A DNA stretch of 64,000 bases from Deltaproteobacteria bacterium (GTDB taxonomy: Bacteria > Desulfobacterota > Desulfobacteria > Desulfobacterales > SURF-15): NCBI GenBank assembly GCA_019309565.1, contig JAFDFZ010000008.1, forward strand, positions 36,751 through 100,750, read 5' to 3'. Shown piece by piece: positions 8,992 through 18,234 of the stretch (position 1 is the first letter of the stretch; every line of letters begins with the position of its first letter). The position numbers and the translations under genes were made by a program. Under the pieces are notes generated by a model that did not search any database, had not been told where the DNA came from, and worked only from the letters and a program-made list of their open reading frames with translations.

Positions 8992-11475
8992 ATGAAGGCC
9001 ATGGCCGATAAAATGTTTTTTCGGCCGATTATTCCCCTTTTGCTGGCAATGATGGCCGGTATCATGGCGGGCATATGGCTGCCGGACAAAATGCTATGGG
9101 CAGCAGGTCTTGGTATCGTATGTTTCGGGCATATCTGCCATTCAATATGGCGAAAAAAGGCGATATTGCTGACCCCCCTGATTTTTTACCTGACATGCGG
9201 GTATCTTTCTGTTCAACCATGGGTTGCACCGCGCTTTCCCCCCGATCATATCACGCATTTTCTCAATTCAACTCCCCTTAAGATTGACGGTACGATACAG
9301 AGCAATCCGTCTGAAAATCCCAGGCGCATCCGCTTTGTCTTAAAAACCGAATCCATAGCCTCGACGCACCAGCTGCAACCCGCAAGGGGCAGCATTCAGG
9401 TGACTGTTTACGGAAATCACCCGAAACTCACCCGGGGCGACAGGATATCTTTTACAAGCAAAATACGACCGTTTCGGAATTTTAAGAACCCGGGAGCATT
9501 CAACTATCGAAGATACATGAGCTTTCGGAAAATATGGGGCGCTGCCTACACGTCAGCTAAAAACCTGAAGGTCTTAAGCCGATCAAAGCCCCAAGGGGTG
9601 ATGTGGCGGATCCAGAGGATTCGGGATAAGATATCACAGTTGATCGATCACAGTGCCGGAGCAGATACGAATGCAGTATTGAAAGCATTGATCATTGGTG
9701 ATCGATCCGGTATTTCCCGCAAGCTTTATGACGTTTTCAACCGAACCGGCGTGGGACACCTGCTTGCCATCTCCGGGCTGCATATTGGAATGATTGCCTC
9801 TTTCGCCTTTTTTGTTTTCCGTGCGCTGCTGTCTTTCGTAAATCCCATACTGTGGCATGCCTGGACGCGTAAAGGGGCGGCGCTGCTGTCTCTTGTTCCC
9901 GTGTGTATATACGGAGTGTTGTCCGGTATGAGTCCCTCCACCCAGCGCGCTGTGATCATGGTGGGGGTGTTCTTGTTTACCTTTCTGCTTGAGCGTGAAC
10001 GGGATGCCATAAACACCCTTGCGGTCGCCGCCATGGTTATCCTGATAATAAATCCCGTATCGTTGTATTCAATATCATTTCAGTTTTCATTTACAGCCGT
10101 TTTTTGCATATTGTATGGTTTTTCGAGGCTTGCGGATACCAGCCGGCAGCAGCCCTGGGCTGTCATGCCAAAATTGTCCGCCGTTCAAAAACAGGTTTAC
10201 TGCTTTTTTTTCGCCTCTATATTTGCTGTTCTCGGTTCCATGCCCATCGTTATGAAAAACTTCAATCAGGTTTCCCTGGTTGGATTACTTGGCAACCTGC
10301 TGGCCGTTCCGATTATTGGTGCGATGGTCGTTCCCATGGGGTTGCTATCGGTCTTCCTGTATCCGCTAAGCACGGCAGCAGCTAATGGGGTCATTCATCT
10401 GGCAGCCATTATTCTATCACCAACCCTTGGGGTGATTTCCTTCTTATCCGAGCTTCCCTTTGCGGCTGTAAAAACCGTAACTCCTTCTGCGTTTGAGATC
10501 ATCGGCTATTACCTGCTTGGCTGGGCGATGATGGAAGCAATTAGAAAGCCCGCAGCAAACCGAAAACATGCCGCAGCCCTGGCCGTCATTGTTTTGCTGG
10601 CATTCGGTGCAGATATCGGGTACTGGCTTCACAAACGGGTGTGGCATAGAGATTTTCGGACAACCGTCATCGATGTAAGCCAGGGAAACGCCGCCCTGCT
10701 GGAATTGCCCGGAGGGAAAAATATATTAATCGATGGCGGCGGATTTTCCGACAACTCAACCTTCGATATCGGAGAAAGAGTTCTTGCGCCTTTTCTGTGG
10801 AGTAAGAAAATCACCCGTATCGATACCATGATCCTCACCCACCCCAACAGCGATCACCTGAATGGATTATTATACATCGCCAGGCATTTTGGTGTAAACC
10901 AGATATGGACGAACGGAGAGGCGGTCCACTCGATCGGGTATCGGCGATTATTGAGGATTGCAGAGGAAAAAGGCATTCAAATGCCGGAGTTTCCCTCTTT
11001 TGTTAAAGCACATGATTATAACGGTGTACGCCTGGAAATTCTATATCCTCCAGGCAATTTCCAGCTTCTTAAAAAATGGGACAAATGGCGGAGCGTGAAC
11101 AACAATTCTCTGGTTGTAAAAGCCCGGTATGGAGCGATATCTATCCTTTTTCCAGGCGATATCATGCATGAGGCTGAAAAAGAACTGGTAGCCCTTAAAG
11201 GCGCAAGGCTCAAGAGCACGGTTCTCATATCCCCTCACCACGGCAGCAAGGCTTCAAGCAGCGAGGTTTTTCTTGAAAAGGTGTCGCCCAAATGGGTAAT
11301 CGTCTCTTCGGGCTGGAAAAACAGATTCGGATTTCCTCATCCGCTGGTAATGAAAAGATATGAAAAGCTCGGAAGCAAGGTTCTCAATACCGCGGAAAGT
11401 GGTGCCGTAACCATTTCAACAGACGGCCGGATGGTAACCGTAAGACCATTTGAACCGAAACAGCTCAATCAATGA
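8992..11475 (+). CDS. comEC: ComEC/Rec2-family DNA-uptake channel
   Basis: Polytopic inner-membrane protein of 827 residues expected to transport single-stranded DNA into the cytoplasm during natural transformation. Domains in order: N-terminal membrane segments and a DUF4131-like soluble OB-type region (residues ~20-190), the Competence transmembrane domain starting near GVGHLLAISGLHIGMIASFAF (~255), and a C-terminal metallo-beta-lactamase fold (~555-800) with LTHPNSDHLNG and HHGSKASSS metal-site motifs. A possible internal start exists at 9001. Long ComEC proteins like this are common outside classically competent species, so activity here is unproven. No other com genes are in the window. 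Confidence 0.93.
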   Translation: MKAMADKMFFRPIIPLLLAMMAGIMAGIWLPDKMLWAAGLGIVCFGHICHSIWRKKAILLTPLIFYLTCGYLSVQPWVAPRFPPDHITHFLNSTPLKIDGTIQSNPSENPRRIRFVLKTESIASTHQLQPARGSIQVTVYGNHPKLTRGDRISFTSKIRPFRNFKNPGAFNYRRYMSFRKIWGAAYTSAKNLKVLSRSKPQGVMWRIQRIRDKISQLIDHSAGADTNAVLKALIIGDRSGISRKLYDVFNRTGVGHLLAISGLHIGMIASFAFFVFRALLSFVNPILWHAWTRKGAALLSLVPVCIYGVLSGMSPSTQRAVIMVGVFLFTFLLERERDAINTLAVAAMVILIINPVSLYSISFQFSFTAVFCILYGFSRLADTSRQQPWAVMPKLSAVQKQVYCFFFASIFAVLGSMPIVMKNFNQVSLVGLLGNLLAVPIIGAMVVPMGLLSVFLYPLSTAAANGVIHLAAIILSPTLGVISFLSELPFAAVKTVTPSAFEIIGYYLLGWAMMEAIRKPAANRKHAAALAVIVLLAFGADIGYWLHKRVWHRDFRTTVIDVSQGNAALLELPGGKNILIDGGGFSDNSTFDIGERVLAPFLWSKKITRIDTMILTHPNSDHLNGLLYIARHFGVNQIWTNGEAVHSIGYRRLLRIAEEKGIQMPEFPSFVKAHDYNGVRLEILYPPGNFQLLKKWDKWRSVNNNSLVVKARYGAISILFPGDIMHEAEKELVALKGARLKSTVLISPHHGSKASSSEVFLEKVSPKWVIVSSGWKNRFGFPHPLVMKRYEKLGSKVLNTAESGAVTISTDGRMVTVRPFEPKQLNQ

Positions 11476-11508
11476 CCAAAGGGCAACGCCATCACATAAC
11501 CCGCATGA

Positions 11509-12033
11509 TCAATCGGGTAATCGTACGACCAGAACCGGTTTCTTGGAACGGCGAATCACCTTCTTGGCTGTACTGCCGATAAGCGCCTCTTCTATCATGC
11601 CGTGACCGTGACTTCCCATGACGATAAGATCGCAATTCCTCTCATCAGCAACCTTCAGGATCTGTTGCACCGGGTTGCCCCTTTCCACAATGATTTCATC
11701 CGTCACGAAATCGGGATGCTCATCGTCCGCTTTGATGTTTTCGCTGAATGTGTGCAGGATTTCTCGAATGGCGACATTATCTCTCTTTTTGCCAATGAGA
11801 GCTTCCCTGGCCTGCTCATAGTGTCGTTTCTTGATCTCCTCCCACTGATCGGCACCAATGAACGGAGCAACTTTCGATTCAAGATCAGGATCTTCAAAAA
11901 GCACGTGAAGAATGGTTATACCTGCACCGTAAAGGTTGGCAAGACTCACTGCATAGGCGAATGCATGAAATGCCGTCTCAGACAGGTCCGTGGTATATAG
12001 AATTTTTTTTATCTGAACCTTTGGTAAAATCAT
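11509..12033 (-). CDS. Universal stress protein UspA family
   Basis: Single-domain Usp protein. The ORF track begins at 12201, but the real start is almost certainly ATG at 12033 (MILPKVQIKKILYTTDLSE), preceded by AGGAGAG, giving 174 residues. The C-terminal nucleotide-binding signature GSHGHG(9x)GS is present in GSHGHGMIEEALIGSTAKK, so ATP binding is likely. An unusually long helical insert (about residues 45-100) separates the first strand from the core. The gene converges on comEC. Palindromic repeat 12063-12159 lies directly in its 5' region. Confidence 0.88.
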   Translation of the reverse strand: MILPKVQIKKILYTTDLSETAFHAFAYAVSLANLYGAGITILHVLFEDPDLESKVAPFIGADQWEEIKKRHYEQAREALIGKKRDNVAIREILHTFSENIKADDEHPDFVTDEIIVERGNPVQQILKVADERNCDLIVMGSHGHGMIEEALIGSTAKKVIRRSKKPVLVVRLPD

Positions 12034-12062
12034 TTTTCTCTCCTGTTTGCTGGTTGAATAAA

Positions 12063-12159
12063 CCCCGTTGTTGGAGGGCAAATCAAAAGAAGCAGTCATC
12101 AGATGCTGATAAATCAGGCAATCGGGCCATTTTAATATTTGATTTACGCAACTACGGGG
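12063..12159. repeat. CCCCG-type palindromic repeat, copy 1 (97 bp)
   Basis: Ends are CCCCGTTGTTG and CAACTACGGGG, complementary except at one position. Complementarity continues inward (GCAAATCAAA against TTTGATTTACGC). The interior is not shared with other copies. Flanking tetranucleotides are TAAA (12059-12062) and CAAA (12160-12163). It sits in the 431-bp gap between usp and the TIGR02757 gene. The rest of that gap shows only a short GGGAC/GTCCC hairpin near 12429-12442. Confidence 0.65.
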
Positions 12160-12464
12160 CAAACATATGATCACCCTTCTGCCAATCCCTAAAGGAGACA
12201 ATAAACGGCAACCAGGGAGATGTCAAGCGCCGCTTGTCTTAACACCGGTCATTCTCGGATCATGTGAAAAGCGTACCAATTAGCCGAATCATCCCATTTT
12301 GACCGGTATTGAGCAGGACAATAAAAACCGTTCAAAGAAAGTGAGCCTTAAAAATGCCTTTGCCTGGGGCGATGATTCTGATAAACATATAAACTGAAAG
12401 GTTTCAACCCAGTTGGCCTTTGGCTAATGGGACCTGCGTCCCGGTAGGAATATAAGGCAACGCT

Positions 12465-13256
12465 ATGCACGATGAGCTGATAAAAACGAAACTGGATGCA
12501 CTGTATGATGCATATAATAATCCCGCATATATACATCCCGATCCCCTTGAGTTCTTATTCAATTACCGGAATCTTGAGGATAGAGAAATTGTGGCCATAA
12601 TCGCCGCGGCTTTAGCCTATGGCAGGGTGAATCAAATACTGAAAAGCGTCCGCAGGGTGCTGCAGATAATGGGTCCGGCTCCACTTGGTTATTTGAAAAA
12701 TGCGTCGGCCGAATCTCTTCAAGAACATTTTGCTGGATTTGCCCATCGGTTTGCATCTGCTAAGAATCTGTGCGCCTTTCTGCTGGCGTTAAAGCAGTTG
12801 ATCCAAAACCATGGTTCGCTCTATGAATGTTTTCTTTCCGGATACAGCAGAAAAGATGACACGGTGCTGCCAGCGCTGATAGAGTTTTCCAGGAAGCTTC
12901 ACGGGATGGATAACCTTACACCGGGGCATCTTGTTGCCAGACCGGAGAAAGGAAGCGCATGTAAGCGATTAAACCTTTTCTTGCGCTGGATGATCAGAAC
13001 AGACGCCGTAGATCCGGGAGGTTGGGATGAGGTTCAAGCATCAAAGCTCATCGTTCCATTGGATGTACACATGCATCGCTCGGGTATTCTGCTCGGATTT
13101 ACAAGGCGCAAACAAGCCGATATGCGCACAGTACTTGAAATCACAGCCGGGTTTCGGAGAATCGCCCCTGAAGATCCGGTGAAATACGATTTTGCGCTCA
13201 CCCGCCTTGGGATTCTAAAAGAAACAGATCTTGAGTCGTACCTAAGGTCCGCTTGA
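12465..13256 (+). CDS. TIGR02757 family protein
   Basis: Conserved protein of 263 residues whose sequence fits the TIGR02757 (DUF2400) family: PLEFLFNYRNLEDREIVAII near residue 27, FLRWMIRTDAVDPGGW near 170, and SKLIVPLDVHMHRSGILLGF near 195. The family has weak resemblance to helix-hairpin-helix DNA glycosylase folds, but no function is established to my knowledge. It is transcribed alone. The ATG is preceded by AAGG at a usable distance. Confidence 0.85.
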   Translation: MHDELIKTKLDALYDAYNNPAYIHPDPLEFLFNYRNLEDREIVAIIAAALAYGRVNQILKSVRRVLQIMGPAPLGYLKNASAESLQEHFAGFAHRFASAKNLCAFLLALKQLIQNHGSLYECFLSGYSRKDDTVLPALIEFSRKLHGMDNLTPGHLVARPEKGSACKRLNLFLRWMIRTDAVDPGGWDEVQASKLIVPLDVHMHRSGILLGFTRRKQADMRTVLEITAGFRRIAPEDPVKYDFALTRLGILKETDLESYLRSA

Positions 13257-13318
13257 TTAGAATTTGGCCATAGGAATCAAAAGACCCCGCAACCTTAAAC
13301 CACATGGCTCGATTTTTT

Positions 13319-13347
13319 TTGACAACAAGAACCGCTTTTGCTACATG
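13319..13347 (+). promoter_or_regulatory. Candidate promoter for the fadN-fadA operon
   Basis: TTGACA and TACATG are 17 bp apart, about 180 bp upstream of the likely start at 13525. The -10 match is weak. The remainder of the 13257-13524 gap shows nothing else that I recognise. Confidence 0.3.
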
Positions 13348-13524
13348 CTCCTTAAATAAAACAAGTTGTTGCGGAAACCTATTTGCCATCCCTTCACTGT
13401 TTTAAGAGAAATTCAACCCTGGGGGCATAAACAACCTTTGGGAAGGCTTCTTAGGTTCTCTTTTAAATGCACCAAGGCAGTTACGGCATGTGTGACAAGG
13501 GATTTGAATCAGGAGAAAAATACA

Positions 13525-15930
13525 ATGCAAAGAGCAATCAGGAAGGCGGCTGTAATCGGAGCCGGCGTCATGGGTGGTGGTATAGCTGCACTGCTCACAG
13601 GAGCCGGCATTTCAACACTTCTTCTGGATATGGTACCATCGGATCTAAAGGATAATGAAAGAGAAGATCCTGATGCTCGAAACCGAATCGTAAAGGCTGG
13701 TCTTGATCGAGCCATCCTGTCAAAGCCCCCGCTTTTTTTTCACCCGGATGATGTCGGTCGTATCTCAATTGGAAATTTTGAAGACGACTTCGACAGGTTA
13801 TCCGAGTGCGATTGGATCGTTGAAGCGGTGGTGGAAAATCTTGGCATAAAACAGGACATTTTAAAGCGGGTCGAAACCCATAGAAAACGGGGGACTATCG
13901 TATCCTCCAACACATCGGGCATCCCGTTGAAGAAAATCTCAGAACCTCTGGGAGAAGAGTTCAGGCAACATTTCATGGGCACTCACTTTTTCAATCCCGT
14001 TCGATACATGAAACTGCTTGAGATCATTCCTGGAGAAGATACACTTCCTGAGCTTTTGACATTTATGGCCGATTTCGGTGAACGTATCCTGGGCAAAGGA
14101 ATTGTCTGGGCAAAAGACACACCTAACTTTGTGGCAAATCGAATCGGTGTTCAGGGCATAGTTAAAGCCATGCAGTTGATGGTTGAAGACGGGCTTTCCA
14201 TCGCTGAAGTGGATGCTATGCTCGGAACATCAATGGGAAGACCCAGGACCGCCATTTTCAAAACCATTGATATAGTTGGCCTTGATGTTCTTCGACATGT
14301 AGCAGAGAATACCTATGAACTTGTTCCCGATGACGAAGCGCGGGATAGCTTTGTGCTTCCTGATTTTGCCAAACGAATGATAGAAAGGAACCTGATCGGT
14401 AAAAAGGCTGAAAGTGGTTTTTACAAGACAGAGCTTACAGCGGATTTCAAGAAAATACGCAAAGTTATCGACCCCCGCACATTAACGTATTCAGAATACA
14501 CCCAGCCAGTGTTCCCATGTTTGTCCGAGGCGGCAAAAGCAAAAACGTTGCCCGAAAAAATAAGAGCCATCGTCTACGGCAAAGACAGGGGAGCACAGTA
14601 TGTATGGAAAGTCCTGGCACACGGACTGATCTATGCTGCCAATCGAGTTCCTGAAATCTCCGATTCCATAGTAAACGTGGATAATGCAATCAAATGGGGC
14701 TTTAATTTCGAGATGGGGCCTTTTGAAACATGGGACGCCATCGGGCTTGAAAAATCTGTGAGAAGAATGGAAAAGGAGGGTTTTAACGTTCCTGAGAAGA
14801 TCATGAGAATGCTGGCATCCGGCAACAGTTGTTTTTATAAAACGGAAAACGGACAGCGGTTTTACTACGATTTTATCCAGGCAACCTACAGGGAATGTCC
14901 GGTTCGAGAAAACATCCTGTCGCTGCAGGTGCTGAAAGATTCGAACAGGGTGGCCAGATCGTGTGCTTCGGCATCTCTGATTGATCTTGGCGATGGGGTG
15001 TTTTGCTGTGAATTTCACACAAAAATGAACATCATCGACAAAGAGATCGTCGATTTTCTGGAAGAGATTTTCGAGCATGTAAGTCAAAACGGATCAGGAC
15101 TGGTGATCGGCAATCAGGCAGCAGGAGTTCCGGGCACGTTTTCAGCGGGTGGCGATCTCCCCTATATGGCAATGCTTGCAAAGGATCGCAAATACAGCGA
15201 AATGGAATCCTTTCTGAACACAGCCCAGCAGGGCCTTCAAAGCGCAAGATACGCTCCCATTCCGGTAGTGGCGGCCCCGTACGGAATGACGCTTGGGGGC
15301 GGATGTGAAGTGTGTTTGGCTGTGGACAGAATTGTGGCCCATACAGAGCTTTACATGGGGCTTGTGGAAATCGGTGTGGGGCTGCTGCCCGCCGGCGGCG
15401 GGTGTCTGAATCTGTGGAAGAAATTCCTAAAAAGCGTGCCTCAAGTGGTAACCGGCCTTGATTTATCCAAATTTTTCACGTCTGTTTTCATGAATATCGC
15501 CCTGGCAAAGGTATCTACCTCAGCGGCCGATGCAAGGGCAAACGGCTTTCTGGGACCCAATGATAGAATCGTCTTTAACAGGGACTACCTGATCGCAGAG
15601 GCGAAGAAAGAAGTGCTCAGCATGGTGGAGCAGGGCTATGCTCCGCCCATTGAAAAGAAAATACCGGTAATGGGACAGGCCGCCCAGGGAATGATAAAGG
15701 CAGAAATTTACAACATGCTCAAGGGAGGATTCATTTCCGAATACGATGCGTTTTTGGCCGAGAAAATCGCCTATGTGCTAAGCGGTGGAGATGTGCGGGA
15801 CAATAGCGAGGTTGAAGAAGAGGTGATTCTTAAGCTTGAGCGGAAGACATTTGTCGATCTCTGGAAGCAGGAAAAAACGGTGGCACGGGTGGAGCATTTT
15901 CTTAAAACCGGCAAACCACTTCGCAATTGA
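13525..15930 (+). CDS. 3-hydroxyacyl-CoA dehydrogenase / enoyl-CoA hydratase (FadN-like)
   Basis: Multifunctional beta-oxidation enzyme. The ORF track starts at 13366, but ATG 13525 (MQRAIRKAAVIGAGVMGGG) follows AGGAGAAAAA and gives 801 residues. Domain order is NAD-binding 3-hydroxyacyl-CoA dehydrogenase first (GAGVMGGGIAALLTGAG, residues ~11-27), two dehydrogenase C-terminal domains, then a crotonase-like hydratase domain (AGVPGTFSAGGDLPYM ... MTLGGGCEVCLAVD, about 530-720). This order is that of Bacillus FadN, the reverse of E. coli FadB. It oxidises 3-hydroxyacyl-CoA to 3-ketoacyl-CoA for the thiolase encoded 40 bp downstream. Confidence 0.9.
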   Translation: MQRAIRKAAVIGAGVMGGGIAALLTGAGISTLLLDMVPSDLKDNEREDPDARNRIVKAGLDRAILSKPPLFFHPDDVGRISIGNFEDDFDRLSECDWIVEAVVENLGIKQDILKRVETHRKRGTIVSSNTSGIPLKKISEPLGEEFRQHFMGTHFFNPVRYMKLLEIIPGEDTLPELLTFMADFGERILGKGIVWAKDTPNFVANRIGVQGIVKAMQLMVEDGLSIAEVDAMLGTSMGRPRTAIFKTIDIVGLDVLRHVAENTYELVPDDEARDSFVLPDFAKRMIERNLIGKKAESGFYKTELTADFKKIRKVIDPRTLTYSEYTQPVFPCLSEAAKAKTLPEKIRAIVYGKDRGAQYVWKVLAHGLIYAANRVPEISDSIVNVDNAIKWGFNFEMGPFETWDAIGLEKSVRRMEKEGFNVPEKIMRMLASGNSCFYKTENGQRFYYDFIQATYRECPVRENILSLQVLKDSNRVARSCASASLIDLGDGVFCCEFHTKMNIIDKEIVDFLEEIFEHVSQNGSGLVIGNQAAGVPGTFSAGGDLPYMAMLAKDRKYSEMESFLNTAQQGLQSARYAPIPVVAAPYGMTLGGGCEVCLAVDRIVAHTELYMGLVEIGVGLLPAGGGCLNLWKKFLKSVPQVVTGLDLSKFFTSVFMNIALAKVSTSAADARANGFLGPNDRIVFNRDYLIAEAKKEVLSMVEQGYAPPIEKKIPVMGQAAQGMIKAEIYNMLKGGFISEYDAFLAEKIAYVLSGGDVRDNSEVEEEVILKLERKTFVDLWKQEKTVARVEHFLKTGKPLRN

Positions 15931-15970
15931 TGGCTATTGAAGCAATTTCTTCTTTAAGGAGATAAAGAAA

Positions 15971-17164
15971 ATGAGAGACGCCTATATTGTCACATCCATC
16001 AGAACTCCTGGCTGTAAACGAAACAAAGGCGCCTTTAAAGACACCCGACCCGAAGATCTTCTATCCTTCATTTTAAAGGAAGCGGTTCAAAGAACACCGA
16101 ACCTTGAAATGAAAGACGTTGAAGACATCATGATCGGCTGTGCTTTCCCGGAAGCAGAACAGGGGCTCAATATCGGAAGAGTGGCCTCGCAGATAGCGGG
16201 GTTTCCGGTCGAGGTCCCCGGTGCGACCGTAAATAGATTCTGTGCTTCAGGGCTTGAGGCCATTGCCCTGTCCTCGCTTAAAATCATCGCCGGATGGTGC
16301 GATATCGCCATCGGCGGGGGCCTTGAATCCATGACCTATGTCCCCATGGGCGGCAATCTGCCCAGACCTCATCCTGAGTATGCCAGAAAACATGCGGAGC
16401 TCTATGTTTCAATGGGAATCACCGCAGAAAATGTAGCCAAAAAATATGATATTTCAAGAGAGGCTCAGGATGAATTTGCCTATCACTCTCAAATGAAGGC
16501 CGCTGAAGCTACAAAAAACAAATTGTTTAAAGAACTGGTTCCCACGCCGGCTACCCGGTATGTCCAAAAGAAAGACAAGACCTATCAAAAAGAGACGTTT
16601 ATCATCGACTACGACGACGGCATTCGCCCGGACACCACCTTAAAGGGCCTGGCGGGGTTGAATCCGGTATTTGCCGCAGGAGGCAGCGTTACAGCGGGCA
16701 ACTCCTCCCAAACAACCGACGGTGCTGCGGCAACCGTCATTATGAGCGAGAACAAGGTCAAAGAACGGGGAATCAAGCCCATCGCCAAATTCAAGCATTA
16801 CACAACCGTTGGATGTCGTCCCGAGGAAATGGGTGTTGGCCCCCGTTTCGCCATACCCAAACTGCTTGATCTTGCAGGATTGAAACTGGAGGATATCGGT
16901 CTTTTTGAAATAAATGAAGCCTTTGCTGCTCAGGCGGTTTATTGCATAAGGGAACTGGGGCTGGATAAACACATGGATAAGGTAAATATTCACGGCGGAG
17001 CCATTGCACTGGGACATCCCCTGGGATGCACGGGGGCCAAGCTGTGTGCCACCCTTCTTAACAACATGAAGGAGCGAGCAGCAACATACGGCGTCGAATC
17101 CATGTGCATCGGGGGTGGAATGGGAGCCGCCGCGTTGTTTGAACTATGTGATTCACCCGGTTAA
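15971..17164 (+). CDS. fadA: Acetyl-CoA C-acyltransferase (beta-ketothiolase)
   Basis: Thiolase of 397 residues catalysing CoA-dependent cleavage of 3-ketoacyl-CoA. The nucleophilic cysteine lies in NRFCASGLEAIALSS (about residue 90). The C-terminal catalytic segments are INEAFAAQA, GGAIALGHPLGCTGAKL and SMCIGGGMGAAALFE. AAGGAG precedes the ATG at good spacing. It forms an operon with the upstream FadN-like gene, an arrangement equivalent to fadBA. Substrate chain length cannot be read from the sequence. Confidence 0.92.
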   Translation: MRDAYIVTSIRTPGCKRNKGAFKDTRPEDLLSFILKEAVQRTPNLEMKDVEDIMIGCAFPEAEQGLNIGRVASQIAGFPVEVPGATVNRFCASGLEAIALSSLKIIAGWCDIAIGGGLESMTYVPMGGNLPRPHPEYARKHAELYVSMGITAENVAKKYDISREAQDEFAYHSQMKAAEATKNKLFKELVPTPATRYVQKKDKTYQKETFIIDYDDGIRPDTTLKGLAGLNPVFAAGGSVTAGNSSQTTDGAAATVIMSENKVKERGIKPIAKFKHYTTVGCRPEEMGVGPRFAIPKLLDLAGLKLEDIGLFEINEAFAAQAVYCIRELGLDKHMDKVNIHGGAIALGHPLGCTGAKLCATLLNNMKERAATYGVESMCIGGGMGAAALFELCDSPG

Positions 17165-17215
17165 CTCTGGGTGTTCAAGACAACTTACCAATGAGGGTTT
17201 TTAGATTTCATCGCT

Positions 17216-17283
17216 CCATGAATCACCAGTCCCGCTTTATTGCGGGATGCAAACTCATGCATAAGGGCTCGTAAAGAAAGAGC
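17216..17283 (+). repeat. Dispersed ~65-bp intergenic repeat, copy A
   Basis: Shares GGGATGCAAA, then CATG, AAGGGCT and TAAAGA blocks, in order and spacing, with 33703-33771. Around it the 17165-17460 gap carries only a small hairpin, TCCCGCTTTATTGCGGGA, that overlaps the repeat. The element lies between the convergent thiolase and xth genes. Confidence 0.5.
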
Positions 17284-17460
17284 AGGCAATCCTTCGATAC
17301 AAAATGCTGTTACAAAAAATAAAGTTTTCGATAAAATTACTTATATATCAAGCTCTTTCTTAACGATCCCTAATGGCTTTCAAACAGTGCACGATTGCGC
17401 TGCTGATGATTCATTCCGCGATCTTAAAAGCTTTACGAGAAAAACTTCCCGAGCTGTCAT

Positions 17461-18234
17461 CTAGATATCAAATTCCGCCACGATAAAGGTATGATCCGAA
17501 GGTCGTTTCAGCAGCCGGGGCCGCTGGTCGATCCAGGCGTTCTTTGACTTTCTGGCAACGGACCCCGTTGCCCAGATGTGATCCACTCGCCATCCCAGCC
17601 CGTGCTTTACGCTGTTGGGTATTCGGTAATCCCAAAACGTATATTGTCTCGCATCGGGATTGTGCTTTCGAAACACATCCACAAATCCCCAGTTCTTTAC
17701 ATCCTGCAACGCTTTGTGTTCATCAGGATGATATCCGATACTGCCCAGAAGCTTTTCCGGATCGTACACATCAATGGGTTCAGGGGCCACATTAAAATCC
17801 CCCGCCCAGATCAAAGCCGCATCCGGTGTAAAATACTTTTCAAAATAGCTCTTAAGACTTTTGAACCAGTTGAGCTTGTAAGCGAATTTTTCAGATCCAG
17901 GATCTTGTCCCTGAGGTACGTATGTGTTTACAATCGAAATACCCATTACCTGACTCATGATGAGACGGGCTTCTTCAGGTTCATCGGACCTTCCGAATCC
18001 GATGCGAACCGACTCCGGGATGGCACGATTGAGGATGGCAACTCCATTGTAACTTTTTTCTCCTTTAAAGGAACAATGGTATCCCATTTCTGTAAACGGC
18101 TGCCGGGGAAAATCATGATCCTGTACCTTGGTTTCCTGGATACAGAGAACATCAGGGGTTTCTTTTTCGATCCATGTCAGCAGAATCGGCAATCTGGCCC
18201 TGATCCCGTTTGTATTAAAGCTTGCCACTTTCAT
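17461..18234 (-). CDS. xth: Exodeoxyribonuclease III
   Basis: AP endonuclease/3'-exonuclease of base-excision repair, 257 residues, in the exonuclease-endonuclease-phosphatase fold. Visible motifs: MKVASFNTNGIRARLP at the N terminus, LCIQETKVQD with the metal-binding glutamate, IWAGDFNVAPEPIDV, and WRVDHIWAT and PSDHTFIVAEF near the C terminus with the catalytic Asp-His pair. Its start codon overlaps the stop of the upstream larA-like gene by 4 bp, so translation is coupled. Confidence 0.94.
   Translation of the reverse strand: MKVASFNTNGIRARLPILLTWIEKETPDVLCIQETKVQDHDFPRQPFTEMGYHCSFKGEKSYNGVAILNRAIPESVRIGFGRSDEPEEARLIMSQVMGISIVNTYVPQGQDPGSEKFAYKLNWFKSLKSYFEKYFTPDAALIWAGDFNVAPEPIDVYDPEKLLGSIGYHPDEHKALQDVKNWGFVDVFRKHNPDARQYTFWDYRIPNSVKHGLGWRVDHIWATGSVARKSKNAWIDQRPRLLKRPSDHTFIVAEFDI

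Noticed and set aside
14491-15087. 198-aa minus-strand ORF inside the FadN-like gene
   Set aside because: Antisense shadow of a clear coding region; Cys/His/Phe-rich composition typical of reverse-strand artefacts.
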